From JBAXAM01 sp964213355 (lineage in GTDB: Bacteria > Pseudomonadota > Gammaproteobacteria > UBA9339): a stretch of 64,000 nucleotides of DNA. The stretch covers positions 124,001 to 188,000 of the forward strand of contig CAXOVY010000032.1 in assembly GCA_964213355.1 (NCBI GenBank), given 5' to 3'. A program made the translations under genes and the position numbers. The notes below the pieces were generated by a model. That model was not told the origin of the DNA and made no database searches. It saw only the letters and a list, made by a program, of their open reading frames with translations. Shown in pieces: positions 54,233-63,959 of this stretch; positions within the stretch are counted from its first letter, which is position 1; every line of letters starts with the position of its first letter.

Positions 54233-57200
54233 ATGTTTATTGGTTTGTCACACAAATATAAGTACAGAGCTATTGCAAAAAAGCTATCTGTCGTTATGCA
54301 TCGCTATTGGCATTGGCGTCGGGCTGTTTCTGTAATGGTACTTGTAACTTTTCTCAGTTCCTTGATGACACCCGTGTTAGCATCAAATTCACCAGTCGAT
54401 AATAAACCCACTGTAAACAAAAACAATATAACTAATAATAAAGATAGTGCGGCCAGCATTGCTATTGATATAAAGTCGAATAAAGCAAAGCGTGGAAAAA
54501 ATAATTTTTACCACTTAGCACCAACACTAATACAATCCAAAGCAAATAAAAGTGAAACAGACAAAACTTTTAGCCCACAATTTGATCAATCGCAAAATCA
54601 ACTCTTCTCACCTCAAAACAAATACCAACCATATTTTGAAATAGGTGGGGCTAAATACTTTAATCAAGCATCTAGAGCTGCTGGTATATATGACCTATTT
54701 ATCCCATTATTGCAAAGTGACGATAGATTGTTATTTGTGGATTTAAGAATATTTGATCGAACCGGTAGTGCATCTGAGGGGAATTTGCATCTGGGATTCA
54801 GAAAATTATATCCAGATACAAAACAAATGATTGGTATTTATGGATCCTTCGATCGAAAAAGAAGCGACAAAGGAAATGATTTTGACCAGCTAACCGTAGG
54901 CGTTGAATATTGGAATAACAGGTGTTTTGTTGGTGGAAACATCTATAAGCCAATAGGGATAACCAGTAAATATTTAGGAAAAATACAAACAGCAGAATTG
55001 ATGCCTACCGGTAGAAATATTGGCAAAATAAAAACAACAACAAATACCTATTACGATAAAGCGCTTCCAGGAGTAGATGCGGAGTTAGGCTATGCAATTA
55101 CCGATAATCTAACAAGCTATGCCGGAGGCTATTATTTTAATACTAAAGACGCTGATCCTATTGCTGGTCCGAAAATACGTTTAACCTATGACTATCAAAA
55201 ACCCGTTGGACATATATTGGGTGTTTTAGATGGAGTAAGCGTAGAGGTAGGAGTCCAGCATGATGCAGCAAGGGGCAACTCAGCTTATCTTGGAATTAAA
55301 TTTAAAGTAGGGCTAACTAATTTTAAAAAGAACAGCAATCTTCCTGGGTTTGAACGTCATATGGTAGAGCTGGTTCGACGCGATCCAGATATTGTAGTGG
55401 GGAAAGCAAAAACGGTAAAAGTAGAACTGTCTAACCAACAAGGTTATGTGAGTGATACTTCAAATGATGGAGATGGAGGCGGTGGAGATGGTTCAAATAA
55501 CCAAAAGCAGGAATCGCCTAACAAGGATTTCGATTTTGATAAATTAAAAAATGAAAAAAATTTTTCAGACTGGACAGCCGAAGAGTTGGCCGCATACAAA
55601 GAAATACTTGCAAAACGACTAGGATTACCGAGTGGTCTTTCATGGAAGGATATACACGATAAGTCGATTAAATTTTTTAAAACATATCATCCTGACAAAA
55701 CGAACAATGATTTTGACAAGCATAATGTTTATATGGAGAAGAAAGATCTCTATTTTGATTTGCAGAGCATTAGTAACGCGGCATTGAAAAAAGAGAAGCC
55801 AAACACTTCTGATAATAATCATGACAACCAATACGGCGCTGATACTAAAGCCACTAGTGATTATAACAATCACAATACTCAATCCAACGCTAATATAGAC
55901 AAGCAAGTTTACGCGTTGTGTGATAGCCAAAATAAAGATGAGGCTCAACTAAATTATGAAGTATCCGAGAATGTTATAAAAACTTTTTCGGAAGAACGCC
56001 TAAAAAATAATGCCTCTCAATTTAAAGAAGATAACAAACAAAGCAATGTGGTTTTGCCTAGTTTATTATCAGAATTTTTAATAACAGCCCCAAGAGAAAA
56101 TATTAATTTGCAAGATAGAAAAATTGGAGATGTGATTGCTTCTTATGAGAGTTTTGTTAAAGAATTGCCAGAAATAAACAAAGCAAGCTTCAACGTGTCT
56201 ATTTTGCAAAAAACCAAGCAGATGGAATCGGAAATTGAGTTAAGCAAAAGTGGCTGTAGTACATTAACATGCACAGCCATAACTTTAGTAGATACCCCTA
56301 TAAAATGGTTAGATTATGTAGTTGATGGTTTTTTTAAAATATTAATTCCAATAAGAGGAGCAAACGCTTTAGAGATTAATGTCTCTGAAATTGAAAATCT
56401 AATAAAAGTACTAGATCCAGAGTTGAAACTGCGCCATGTTGCAAATAAGAGTTATACGATAGATGATCTGCTTGGTGTATTAAATAGTATTGATAGTAAC
56501 TCCATAGAATTAACTGAGGTTCAGATTAATGGTTTAGAGCAAGTGATAAGGGAGTGTGGCGCTGAATATAACATACAGATTTTTAAGGTTATAGCTAAAA
56601 TATTAACAAACTCTGTTACCCACTACGCAAAAGATCCTTCACATATTGCTTTTTTAGTAGATTTAGCCAAGAGCGAAACTACCGAGTACGCGATAGGGGA
56701 AACTATTATTAACAAATTTGCTAGGGACGTTAATTCAGCGAAAGTATGGCGCGACAATAAAGTGCTTTATAGTTTTGCTTCATTATTATCTAAAGATACT
56801 AGTTCTCATGTACTGGCAAATGCGTTAATTTACGCCAACAAATTTTATGGGTATATGGCAGATATAGAGGCGTTGCCGTATTTTGAGAAGTTATTAGGTG
56901 ATATTGAATTTAAGAAACTGGTATTAGTATTAATAACCACTTCGTTAGAGAAGCTATTGTTATCATATGATTCTAATACAAACCTTGCCGAACTAGAGAA
57001 GCATGTTGATAACTTGCAGGGTAAAATTGGCAAGTTCTCCCCCGGTTTGGTAAATGCTATTTTTGAGGTTTATAGACAAGATCAGAGTTATTTTTCAAAT
57101 ATAATTGTTGACCGCCTTGCTGAAGATAAGCATTTATCTTTTGATTTACTAAGCAAGTTTGCTAAGTCGGTTATCGATCCATCGGTAAAGATAAAAGATA

Positions 57201-60200
57201 TAAAAGCTGCTTTATTTATAGCCCAGCGTCTGGTACAAAATTATATTATTTTGTCTGCGGAATCCTTGAGATATTTTATTAAATATTTATTTAGTGAAGA
57301 TGAATCAATTCGCCTATTAGCTATTAATTTATATTATCAATTAAATAAAGAAACTCCCGAAGCAGTAACGCCAGAGCTTTGTGATGCACTAATTGCAACG
57401 CTGCCAAAGTTTGGTGCTTTGTCACGTTCGAGGATTGAAAATATATTAAACGGAGCCAAACTTAGCGAGGAACAGAAATCAAGGTATGAGATACAAAAAA
57501 AAGACAATGAGATAAGTGAAGAAAAGCTGAGTCAAGCACTGTGGCCTTTTCGTGAGCTGCTTAAGGATTTAATAGCCAATATTAAAGAGAGATCTGAATT
57601 ATCGATGAGCGATCAAGATGAGCTAGAGAGAAGTGCTTGGCGGTTACTAAATGATGTAAATTGGCCAGCAGATTTTTTGTTTAGTTTGCTAAACAAGGCA
57701 CGTCATACTAATGATCTTTCACTTGTAGTGGCCGCACTAGAAAAGCTTAATGATTACACGGTTAGTCCAGATGCAATTGATAGAGATGGACTTACTGCAC
57801 TTGCAACATTAGATAAAACACCGCCTAAAGATATGTTATCCGCGATCAAGCGGCTGATGGGAGATAATAGCTTTTTTGTAGAAGAAAATATTGATTCTCT
57901 AATTAAAAAATTCAGGGAGCAAAACAAAAACAATCCAGAAATGTTAGCATTAGTTGAGAACAACTACTTCAAAGACCAGCTTCTTAAGATAAATGAGATT
58001 ATGAAGCAGCCGGGAGGATTAAGAGGAATAACAAAGCTATTGCCCGAATGGACACAAGAAAATTGCAAGATGTGGCTTAAAACTATTGCTAACACGGGCA
58101 TATTAACTGTAAATGACGATAACATAGCTGAAGTTATAGCTGTAGTAGAACAAGCTGTTCACGTTACTATTTTTGAAAATGAATACTATCCGCGTCAGGT
58201 GCAACTGTTAGTGGTTCTTTCTCTACTTAAATCTCTATCATCAGAAGGAGCAAAAGGTATATTAGAGCAAGTTGCTACGGGAGAAGGCAAATCTATAATC
58301 ATAGCTATGTTTGCGGCTATTGTGGCGATGCAAGGTGGTCAAATAGATATTGTTACCAGCTCGTATGGATTGGCTCAGCGAGATGTTCTTAAGCATGAAA
58401 AATTCTACAAGGTATTTGATCTTACTGCTACCCACAATACTAAAGATGAAAAAGGTATGAAAGTAAAAGACTGTTATCTAAGCCAAATTGTTTATGGGGA
58501 TGTTCTGAATTTTAATGCAGACGCATTAAAAGATGCTTCAGCCAATGTCAGACTTGGTAGGGCATTTTATCTAGTTATAGTAGATGAAGAGGATTTGATA
58601 CTTCTTGATCAGTATAACATGAAGGCCCTGTTATCAAGCGCAATACCTGGATTTGATATTTTGGGTTATCTTCTTGTATATATATGGGGTACAGCAAAAA
58701 CATTAAGATCAATGTTGCATGAGGAAAAAGACGGCTGCCATTTGAAATTATCAGCATCAACTGGAAAAGAAGAGGAAGGGCTCAAAAAAATTATTTTACC
58801 GACAATGAAGGGTAACGAGACAAATCCGCTTGATTTTGTAGTAGGTACAAATTGTATAGATTATTTTAAAAGTGCGATTACAACCTTTACCAAAGATAAA
58901 TTATTCGCTTTTGGTCATATGCCAGAAGCAAGAGAATTTATTGTACCAAAGAATTGGGAGAAATTTGCTGAGTATCAATTGACAAATTGGGTACAATCAC
59001 TGCTTTTGTCATATCAATACATCGAAAGAGTTGATTACATACTTGTTAGAAAAACCGAAGACAGTTTTGAGCGAGTTACTCTAGTGGATAAAAGGGGCGG
59101 AGTAATTCTACATGATTTAAGTTTATCGGATGGATTACACCAGTTTATAGGTCTAGAGAATAAACTTGCGATACATCCAGAGAGTGTTGTTAGTACCTTT
59201 ATGTCGTATCCTGGATATTTTAAACAATATAAGTGGATTGTTGGTCTATCTGGTACGCTAGGGATTACAGAATTTTTTGAGAAGGTTTATGGTGTGCGTT
59301 TTGGTATTATTCCACCTTTTGTTCCCAAGAATTTTGTAGAATTTCCACCCATTTTAGTTACGAATGATATGGTGCTTTCGACAATTCTTGATATTTTTCG
59401 CAGAAAAATTAAGGGTAAGCGGGCTTGTCTTATTGTTATGAAAACAATAAACCAGGTTGAAAGTGCATATAAATATTTATCAAGTCAGGCAGAGAATGCA
59501 GATGAAGCATCAAGGATATTTGTTTATGGCACTGGCGACGAAGAGAATGATAAAAAGCTTGTTGAAAGAAAATTGCAACCCGGAGATTGTATTATTGCTA
59601 CATATTTAGCGGGACGTGGTACTGATTTAAAGCTTAGTAAAGAAGTAATAGATAATGGTGGTTTACACGTTCTGGAGGTAACACCTGCTGACAATTGGAG
59701 ACAAGAATGTCAAATTAAGGAACGAGGTGCTCGCAGAGGTGATCCCGGATCGGCACAGATAATTATTATTATAGAGGATGCACTAAGACGATTTAAAATA
59801 GATTGTACTGGTCTTAGGGCTGAAGATTGTTTGGCTAAAATATACGAAGTGCGTGACAAGAATGAGAAACAAGAACTTAAGAGGTATGTTGCCAAAGATC
59901 TACCATACATTGAGATTCAAGATAATTTACATGTTTCGTTTAGCGAGTTTATTAACAAACTTGATGCTCCAACTGGCTATCAGATATCAATCGGTAGGCC
60001 GGAAAACTCTAAAGAATCAAAGCATCTGTATCTTTATAAAGATGATGCAAAAATCAAGCTTCAAGTATTTAATGGTAGAGAAATTGAAGATGTGGTTAAA
60101 GAAATTTTAGATATAACGGAATTAATTAGAGGTATTGACCCAAGAGCAGCAAAACATATTGAGGTTCTTTTATCTACTTCTGGTGCCATACCTAGTTTGA

Positions 60201-63200
60201 GCAAACAAGATCGCGAATTGATTTATTTTATTGCTAGTAAAAACGGTTATCCAAAAATTTCTGAGATTTATGGGCGTGTTTGGAATGAATTTAATATGGC
60301 GGCAGAAAAAGAAGGTGGTAAACAAGAATACCTTAAGGCGCTGCTTGCCAACGACCTGAAATTTAAAGATTTGCGATCATTATCAAAGATAGAGACACGG
60401 AAATTATTTTTATTCTGGTTAGAAGATCGAGAGCTTTACAATGAAAAATTTATGATCCAAGAGCTTAATGAAAAATTTGGGATTTGGCTTAGGCAGCAAG
60501 AGTGTTTGTTTTACTATAATAATCTTGAAGATAAGCAATTAGAGGAAACTATACGTAGCTGCAGAGAACAATCAAATAACAACTTTCTTGAATTTAAAAA
60601 ATCGATATTAGAGCAGTTAGAAAAAAATGAATTTGTGCATAATCCTACTTACTCGGCCTTAGACGCCTTTAATAAATTGAAGATTTATTACACCAAGCTG
60701 CAAAAATCTAATTACAAATACAAGAATAAAGATTTGTTAGAAAAAGTAGCTGGTACTCTTGAAAGTGCGACAAATCTCGAGCCGACTTATACTTGGGTTG
60801 TTCCGAATGCAATGGTTAGTGTTATCTTGGCTAAAGAAGGAGATATTTTTACTTATAGTGAAAATGACGAAAATGGGAACCTAGCTAAGGCTGCTGATGT
60901 TAAGGGTGGGTGTGCAAAACATACCAATAGGGCTATCCAAATGCTTTACAAACGTGCAGAAACTGCCAGTGAGGTATTCTCCTTTGCGCTTGCTAATGGA
61001 AACGCCGACCTTACCGATGCTTTTGCTGTGCAACAATTGCTTTATAGTGAAGTTTGTAAGAAGCTTGCAACAACATTACAGAACAATTTAGAGGTTATTG
61101 CCAAAGCATCATCAACCCAAATGGTTAGAGGTAAAAAAGTTGAAGATGTAGGGCAAGCAACAAAAGATATAAATGTTAAGGATATTTTGTTACAACAAAT
61201 TAATAAATCTTCTGGCATGTCATCAGCTGCTCTTGGGACTTTGCAACATATAGCAGAAACTTTCGATTTTGCTAGTTTGCAGAAACCTATTCTTGATCAA
61301 ATTTTGAATCAGATTTTAGCTGAAGGTGGTTTTGTAGTTGAGCTTGAAACATACGAATTAGAAAAGCAGTCAAAGGATTGGACGGGAACTATTGTTTCAG
61401 CATTAGCGGGGATAGCTTTTATTTGCATAGGATTTGCGCTTGCTACTATCAGTGTAGGGGTGCTTTTACAGAGCTTTGCTATATCATTAATATCGAAGGG
61501 CGTGGGAGATATAATACAATCGATAGTATCTACGGCTACTGGTAAGCCAATTGACCTTGGTGACTACCTAAATTCAACAGCAATGTCGATTGGTATATCA
61601 TTAGCTGTAGCAGGCGTATTGTATTTTGTGGATAGGTTAGCTCAAGGGCTAGATATTGCCGAGAGGATATCGGAAGTAGCCAAATCATTAAAAAATGCCA
61701 AAATGGCCTTTGCAGGTAAGGATTTTTTATTACAAGCAACGACGGGTACGCTTGGTACATTGCTTGGTAAATTGGGCGATAAGTTTGTAGACGAAAAAGA
61801 TATACAAGCAGAAACTCAAAAGGCTGTAGACGATCTAGTTAATTATTTTAATGGAGTACTAAAAAACATTTTTGCTACAGACATATTTAATGGTAGGTTT
61901 AGTGCTGGTAGTGTTAATTTGACAACTTCATTATATAATCTGATTAACAAGGTAGTACATGACTGTGAAAGATGGCTTCATGATCCTGTTACTACCTTTG
62001 GTGTAGGTATTGTGGAAAACGTAGCAGGAAATATAGCAGGAAAAATAGGAAAGGTTGGTGAGATTACTGGCTGGGGTAATCTCATTAAAACTGGAACAAA
62101 TGTAGCCATGGGAAGTGTTAAGAACTTCAAAGCTTTAGGCAAAATGATAGATGGTATTAAAGCAGCTATTCAAGAGGTGGTAGGAATGGTTCCAAAAAGC
62201 GGAAAGATGATGACTGACATGCTTGCAAGTGCAAATGTTTTTGGTAATGATATTGGTGATAAGCTGGCAGTAGCGCTAAATTCTCAAGGATATATATTAA
62301 ATGGAGAGATAAATGGAGAATGCAGCAATCTCAATAATGTTCAACTAAACGAAACATTATCAAGTTATAAGCCAGGAATAGTAGAAGCGTGTGAGTCTGT
62401 AAAGAAATTACTATTTGCTGATGAGTATACAACCCAGTATGACGTGCTAAAGAATTATATTATTGATCACATAGCCAACGCTATAAGTTCCATACAGAAG
62501 AATGAAATAGTACAGCCAGTAGCAAATGGCGCTGCTTTGGAAGCAGCAGAGGTAGCAGTAAAGCGAGGGTTGGAATTCTACGGTTACATAATGAACAAGG
62601 TTGATGAAACGCGCGCTGCGAGAGAAAAGGCTGATTATGCTAAGTACATGAAAAAATCACCATACGAAGAAGCTTTTAACGATGCTTGGGAGCAAAAAGG
62701 TAAAGATGAAGCAAGTAATAAGAATCAACAGAAATCTACTGAAGAACAAAGCCGAGGCAATGCTGGTCACAAGAATTCACCCAATGATTCTGAGCGATCA
62801 AGTAAAAGCGTAAATGCTTTTAATAGTTTCTTAAACGATATTCAAGATAAATGGCTGCGTTCTGAGAACTTTTGCCCGAAAGATTTAGATCGTAGTTCTG
62901 CAGAGCCTAGAAAACCAACGATCGAACTTGTAGTTAGAGAAGTTTTTCATCATACAGGATTTATGCACGGGTTTACTATTTTTACAGATAGTAAGGGTCA
63001 AAAGACTATAATTGCCGGTTATCCTGAGGGACATAATGCAATGCTTAATCTGCAAATAGTTGATGCTCCTTATATTGAAGCTAATGCAAAATTGCTCGAT
63101 AAAGATTGGGCAAAAAGAGGGAATTATGGGAAAGACTATAGGATAATAAAAACAGAAATACTTGGTAGTGATCAGGATTTACAAGACTATTTATCTAAAG

Positions 63201-63460
63201 CAAGAGAAGCTGTAGAGGTTATTAAACAAAGCGCTATCAAGGCTGGAAATAATGAAGGAAGGTTTGATTATGACTTATGTATTACCGACAGATGTTGGGG
63301 AAGCAACAGCAATACCGTACAACGAGCTGTCTGGGATGGTATGGGAATGAAAATAGAAGTACCCCGTGATATCAAAATGCCTGGTATAGAAGGAAAATTC
63401 TATAAGGGACCGATGGATGATGTATTGCAAAAAGTTGGAGATGCAATACAAGAAAACTAA
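54233..63460 (+). CDS. Giant inverse-autotransporter-like protein with SecA-like ATPase and toxin-like C-terminus
   Basis: A 3075-residue multidomain protein. It has an extended N-terminus with signal peptide (WHWRRAVSVMVLVTFLSS, cleavage near LA-SN, residue 50) and a beta-barrel-like region at residues 132-361 resembling the invasin/intimin inverse autotransporter domain. A Gly/Asp-rich linker leads to a J-domain-like helix with HPD (486-488). A long helical region follows to about 1320. The SecA-like ATPase has Walker A ATGEGKS (1348-1354), DEED (1451-1454), LSGT, AGRGTD (1793-1798) and RRGDPGSAQ (ending 1842). More helices, a hydrophobic stretch (about 2387-2424) and a C-terminal domain (2897-3075) with HGF (His2912) and CWGSNSNT (3021-3028) complete it. 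The start ATG 54233 is preferred over TTG 54230; ATG 54296 is possible. Domains are seen by motif; function is inference: type Ve-like export of a motor-containing effector. Confidence 0.88.
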   Translation: MFIGLSHKYKYRAIAKKLSVVMHRYWHWRRAVSVMVLVTFLSSLMTPVLASNSPVDNKPTVNKNNITNNKDSAASIAIDIKSNKAKRGKNNFYHLAPTLIQSKANKSETDKTFSPQFDQSQNQLFSPQNKYQPYFEIGGAKYFNQASRAAGIYDLFIPLLQSDDRLLFVDLRIFDRTGSASEGNLHLGFRKLYPDTKQMIGIYGSFDRKRSDKGNDFDQLTVGVEYWNNRCFVGGNIYKPIGITSKYLGKIQTAELMPTGRNIGKIKTTTNTYYDKALPGVDAELGYAITDNLTSYAGGYYFNTKDADPIAGPKIRLTYDYQKPVGHILGVLDGVSVEVGVQHDAARGNSAYLGIKFKVGLTNFKKNSNLPGFERHMVELVRRDPDIVVGKAKTVKVELSNQQGYVSDTSNDGDGGGGDGSNNQKQESPNKDFDFDKLKNEKNFSDWTAEELAAYKEILAKRLGLPSGLSWKDIHDKSIKFFKTYHPDKTNNDFDKHNVYMEKKDLYFDLQSISNAALKKEKPNTSDNNHDNQYGADTKATSDYNNHNTQSNANIDKQVYALCDSQNKDEAQLNYEVSENVIKTFSEERLKNNASQFKEDNKQSNVVLPSLLSEFLITAPRENINLQDRKIGDVIASYESFVKELPEINKASFNVSILQKTKQMESEIELSKSGCSTLTCTAITLVDTPIKWLDYVVDGFFKILIPIRGANALEINVSEIENLIKVLDPELKLRHVANKSYTIDDLLGVLNSIDSNSIELTEVQINGLEQVIRECGAEYNIQIFKVIAKILTNSVTHYAKDPSHIAFLVDLAKSETTEYAIGETIINKFARDVNSAKVWRDNKVLYSFASLLSKDTSSHVLANALIYANKFYGYMADIEALPYFEKLLGDIEFKKLVLVLITTSLEKLLLSYDSNTNLAELEKHVDNLQGKIGKFSPGLVNAIFEVYRQDQSYFSNIIVDRLAEDKHLSFDLLSKFAKSVIDPSVKIKDIKAALFIAQRLVQNYIILSAESLRYFIKYLFSEDESIRLLAINLYYQLNKETPEAVTPELCDALIATLPKFGALSRSRIENILNGAKLSEEQKSRYEIQKKDNEISEEKLSQALWPFRELLKDLIANIKERSELSMSDQDELERSAWRLLNDVNWPADFLFSLLNKARHTNDLSLVVAALEKLNDYTVSPDAIDRDGLTALATLDKTPPKDMLSAIKRLMGDNSFFVEENIDSLIKKFREQNKNNPEMLALVENNYFKDQLLKINEIMKQPGGLRGITKLLPEWTQENCKMWLKTIANTGILTVNDDNIAEVIAVVEQAVHVTIFENEYYPRQVQLLVVLSLLKSLSSEGAKGILEQVATGEGKSIIIAMFAAIVAMQGGQIDIVTSSYGLAQRDVLKHEKFYKVFDLTATHNTKDEKGMKVKDCYLSQIVYGDVLNFNADALKDASANVRLGRAFYLVIVDEEDLILLDQYNMKALLSSAIPGFDILGYLLVYIWGTAKTLRSMLHEEKDGCHLKLSASTGKEEEGLKKIILPTMKGNETNPLDFVVGTNCIDYFKSAITTFTKDKLFAFGHMPEAREFIVPKNWEKFAEYQLTNWVQSLLLSYQYIERVDYILVRKTEDSFERVTLVDKRGGVILHDLSLSDGLHQFIGLENKLAIHPESVVSTFMSYPGYFKQYKWIVGLSGTLGITEFFEKVYGVRFGIIPPFVPKNFVEFPPILVTNDMVLSTILDIFRRKIKGKRACLIVMKTINQVESAYKYLSSQAENADEASRIFVYGTGDEENDKKLVERKLQPGDCIIATYLAGRGTDLKLSKEVIDNGGLHVLEVTPADNWRQECQIKERGARRGDPGSAQIIIIIEDALRRFKIDCTGLRAEDCLAKIYEVRDKNEKQELKRYVAKDLPYIEIQDNLHVSFSEFINKLDAPTGYQISIGRPENSKESKHLYLYKDDAKIKLQVFNGREIEDVVKEILDITELIRGIDPRAAKHIEVLLSTSGAIPSLSKQDRELIYFIASKNGYPKISEIYGRVWNEFNMAAEKEGGKQEYLKALLANDLKFKDLRSLSKIETRKLFLFWLEDRELYNEKFMIQELNEKFGIWLRQQECLFYYNNLEDKQLEETIRSCREQSNNNFLEFKKSILEQLEKNEFVHNPTYSALDAFNKLKIYYTKLQKSNYKYKNKDLLEKVAGTLESATNLEPTYTWVVPNAMVSVILAKEGDIFTYSENDENGNLAKAADVKGGCAKHTNRAIQMLYKRAETASEVFSFALANGNADLTDAFAVQQLLYSEVCKKLATTLQNNLEVIAKASSTQMVRGKKVEDVGQATKDINVKDILLQQINKSSGMSSAALGTLQHIAETFDFASLQKPILDQILNQILAEGGFVVELETYELEKQSKDWTGTIVSALAGIAFICIGFALATISVGVLLQSFAISLISKGVGDIIQSIVSTATGKPIDLGDYLNSTAMSIGISLAVAGVLYFVDRLAQGLDIAERISEVAKSLKNAKMAFAGKDFLLQATTGTLGTLLGKLGDKFVDEKDIQAETQKAVDDLVNYFNGVLKNIFATDIFNGRFSAGSVNLTTSLYNLINKVVHDCERWLHDPVTTFGVGIVENVAGNIAGKIGKVGEITGWGNLIKTGTNVAMGSVKNFKALGKMIDGIKAAIQEVVGMVPKSGKMMTDMLASANVFGNDIGDKLAVALNSQGYILNGEINGECSNLNNVQLNETLSSYKPGIVEACESVKKLLFADEYTTQYDVLKNYIIDHIANAISSIQKNEIVQPVANGAALEAAEVAVKRGLEFYGYIMNKVDETRAAREKADYAKYMKKSPYEEAFNDAWEQKGKDEASNKNQQKSTEEQSRGNAGHKNSPNDSERSSKSVNAFNSFLNDIQDKWLRSENFCPKDLDRSSAEPRKPTIELVVREVFHHTGFMHGFTIFTDSKGQKTIIAGYPEGHNAMLNLQIVDAPYIEANAKLLDKDWAKRGNYGKDYRIIKTEILGSDQDLQDYLSKAREAVEVIKQSAIKAGNNEGRFDYDLCITDRCWGSNSNTVQRAVWDGMGMKIEVPRDIKMPGIEGKFYKGPMDDVLQKVGDAIQEN

Positions 63461-63867
63461 TGCACTTTGGGAATTCATTTATTATGAGTATAAAAAAGAT
63501 AATAAAATATTTACCGATTGGGATTATACTTCTAACTTTTGGGAAAATGTTGTTTGAAGAATTTTTTGATACCAGACCCTTTAGATTTGAAAAATATAAA
63601 ACAGAAGAAGAACTAGAAGCAGTTGCAAAACTTAGATTTCCTGTTGGAACTGATATGGCTTACGCTAAAAAGATTTTGGAGGAATCTGGTGCAGAGTGTA
63701 GGAAATATAATCCTCCTTATGCTGGTTATTGTTGTGAATATAATACCTATATATTAACTTTTCATCCGTTTGAATGCTATAAGGTATGGTTGGATATTGA
63801 TAGTGGGAACAAATTGATAGAAGTAGGAGCACAAAAATTTTCTGGGGTAAGCATGTATGTTCCATAG
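63460..63867 (+). CDS. Small membrane-anchored protein, candidate immunity partner
   Basis: A 135-residue protein whose ATG overlaps the stop codon of the giant gene (TAATG), which implies translational coupling. It has one N-terminal hydrophobic segment (about residues 17-32, IKYLPIGIILLTFGKML). A soluble part with LRFPVGTDMAYAKKILEESGAECRKY follows, then a Cys-rich beta segment (GYCCEY, HPFECYKVWL). A single-pass protein placed directly after a toxin-like C-terminal domain fits the layout of polymorphic-toxin immunity genes, but no immunity family is recognised with certainty. ATG 63484 (MSIKK) is an alternative start. Confidence 0.72.
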   Translation: MHFGNSFIMSIKKIIKYLPIGIILLTFGKMLFEEFFDTRPFRFEKYKTEEELEAVAKLRFPVGTDMAYAKKILEESGAECRKYNPPYAGYCCEYNTYILTFHPFECYKVWLDIDSGNKLIEVGAQKFSGVSMYVP

Positions 63868-63959
63868 GTGAGTAAAGTGGGGTCAGGTCTTGAATTGTGA
63901 ATTTGACTTAACAAAAACACTGTATTGATGGGAAAAAATTTTTCTGTCTAAATAACCCC

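Noticed and set aside
61536..61760. Small minus-strand frames inside the giant gene
   Set aside because: Short, without motifs, and overlapping a continuous well-supported coding frame.
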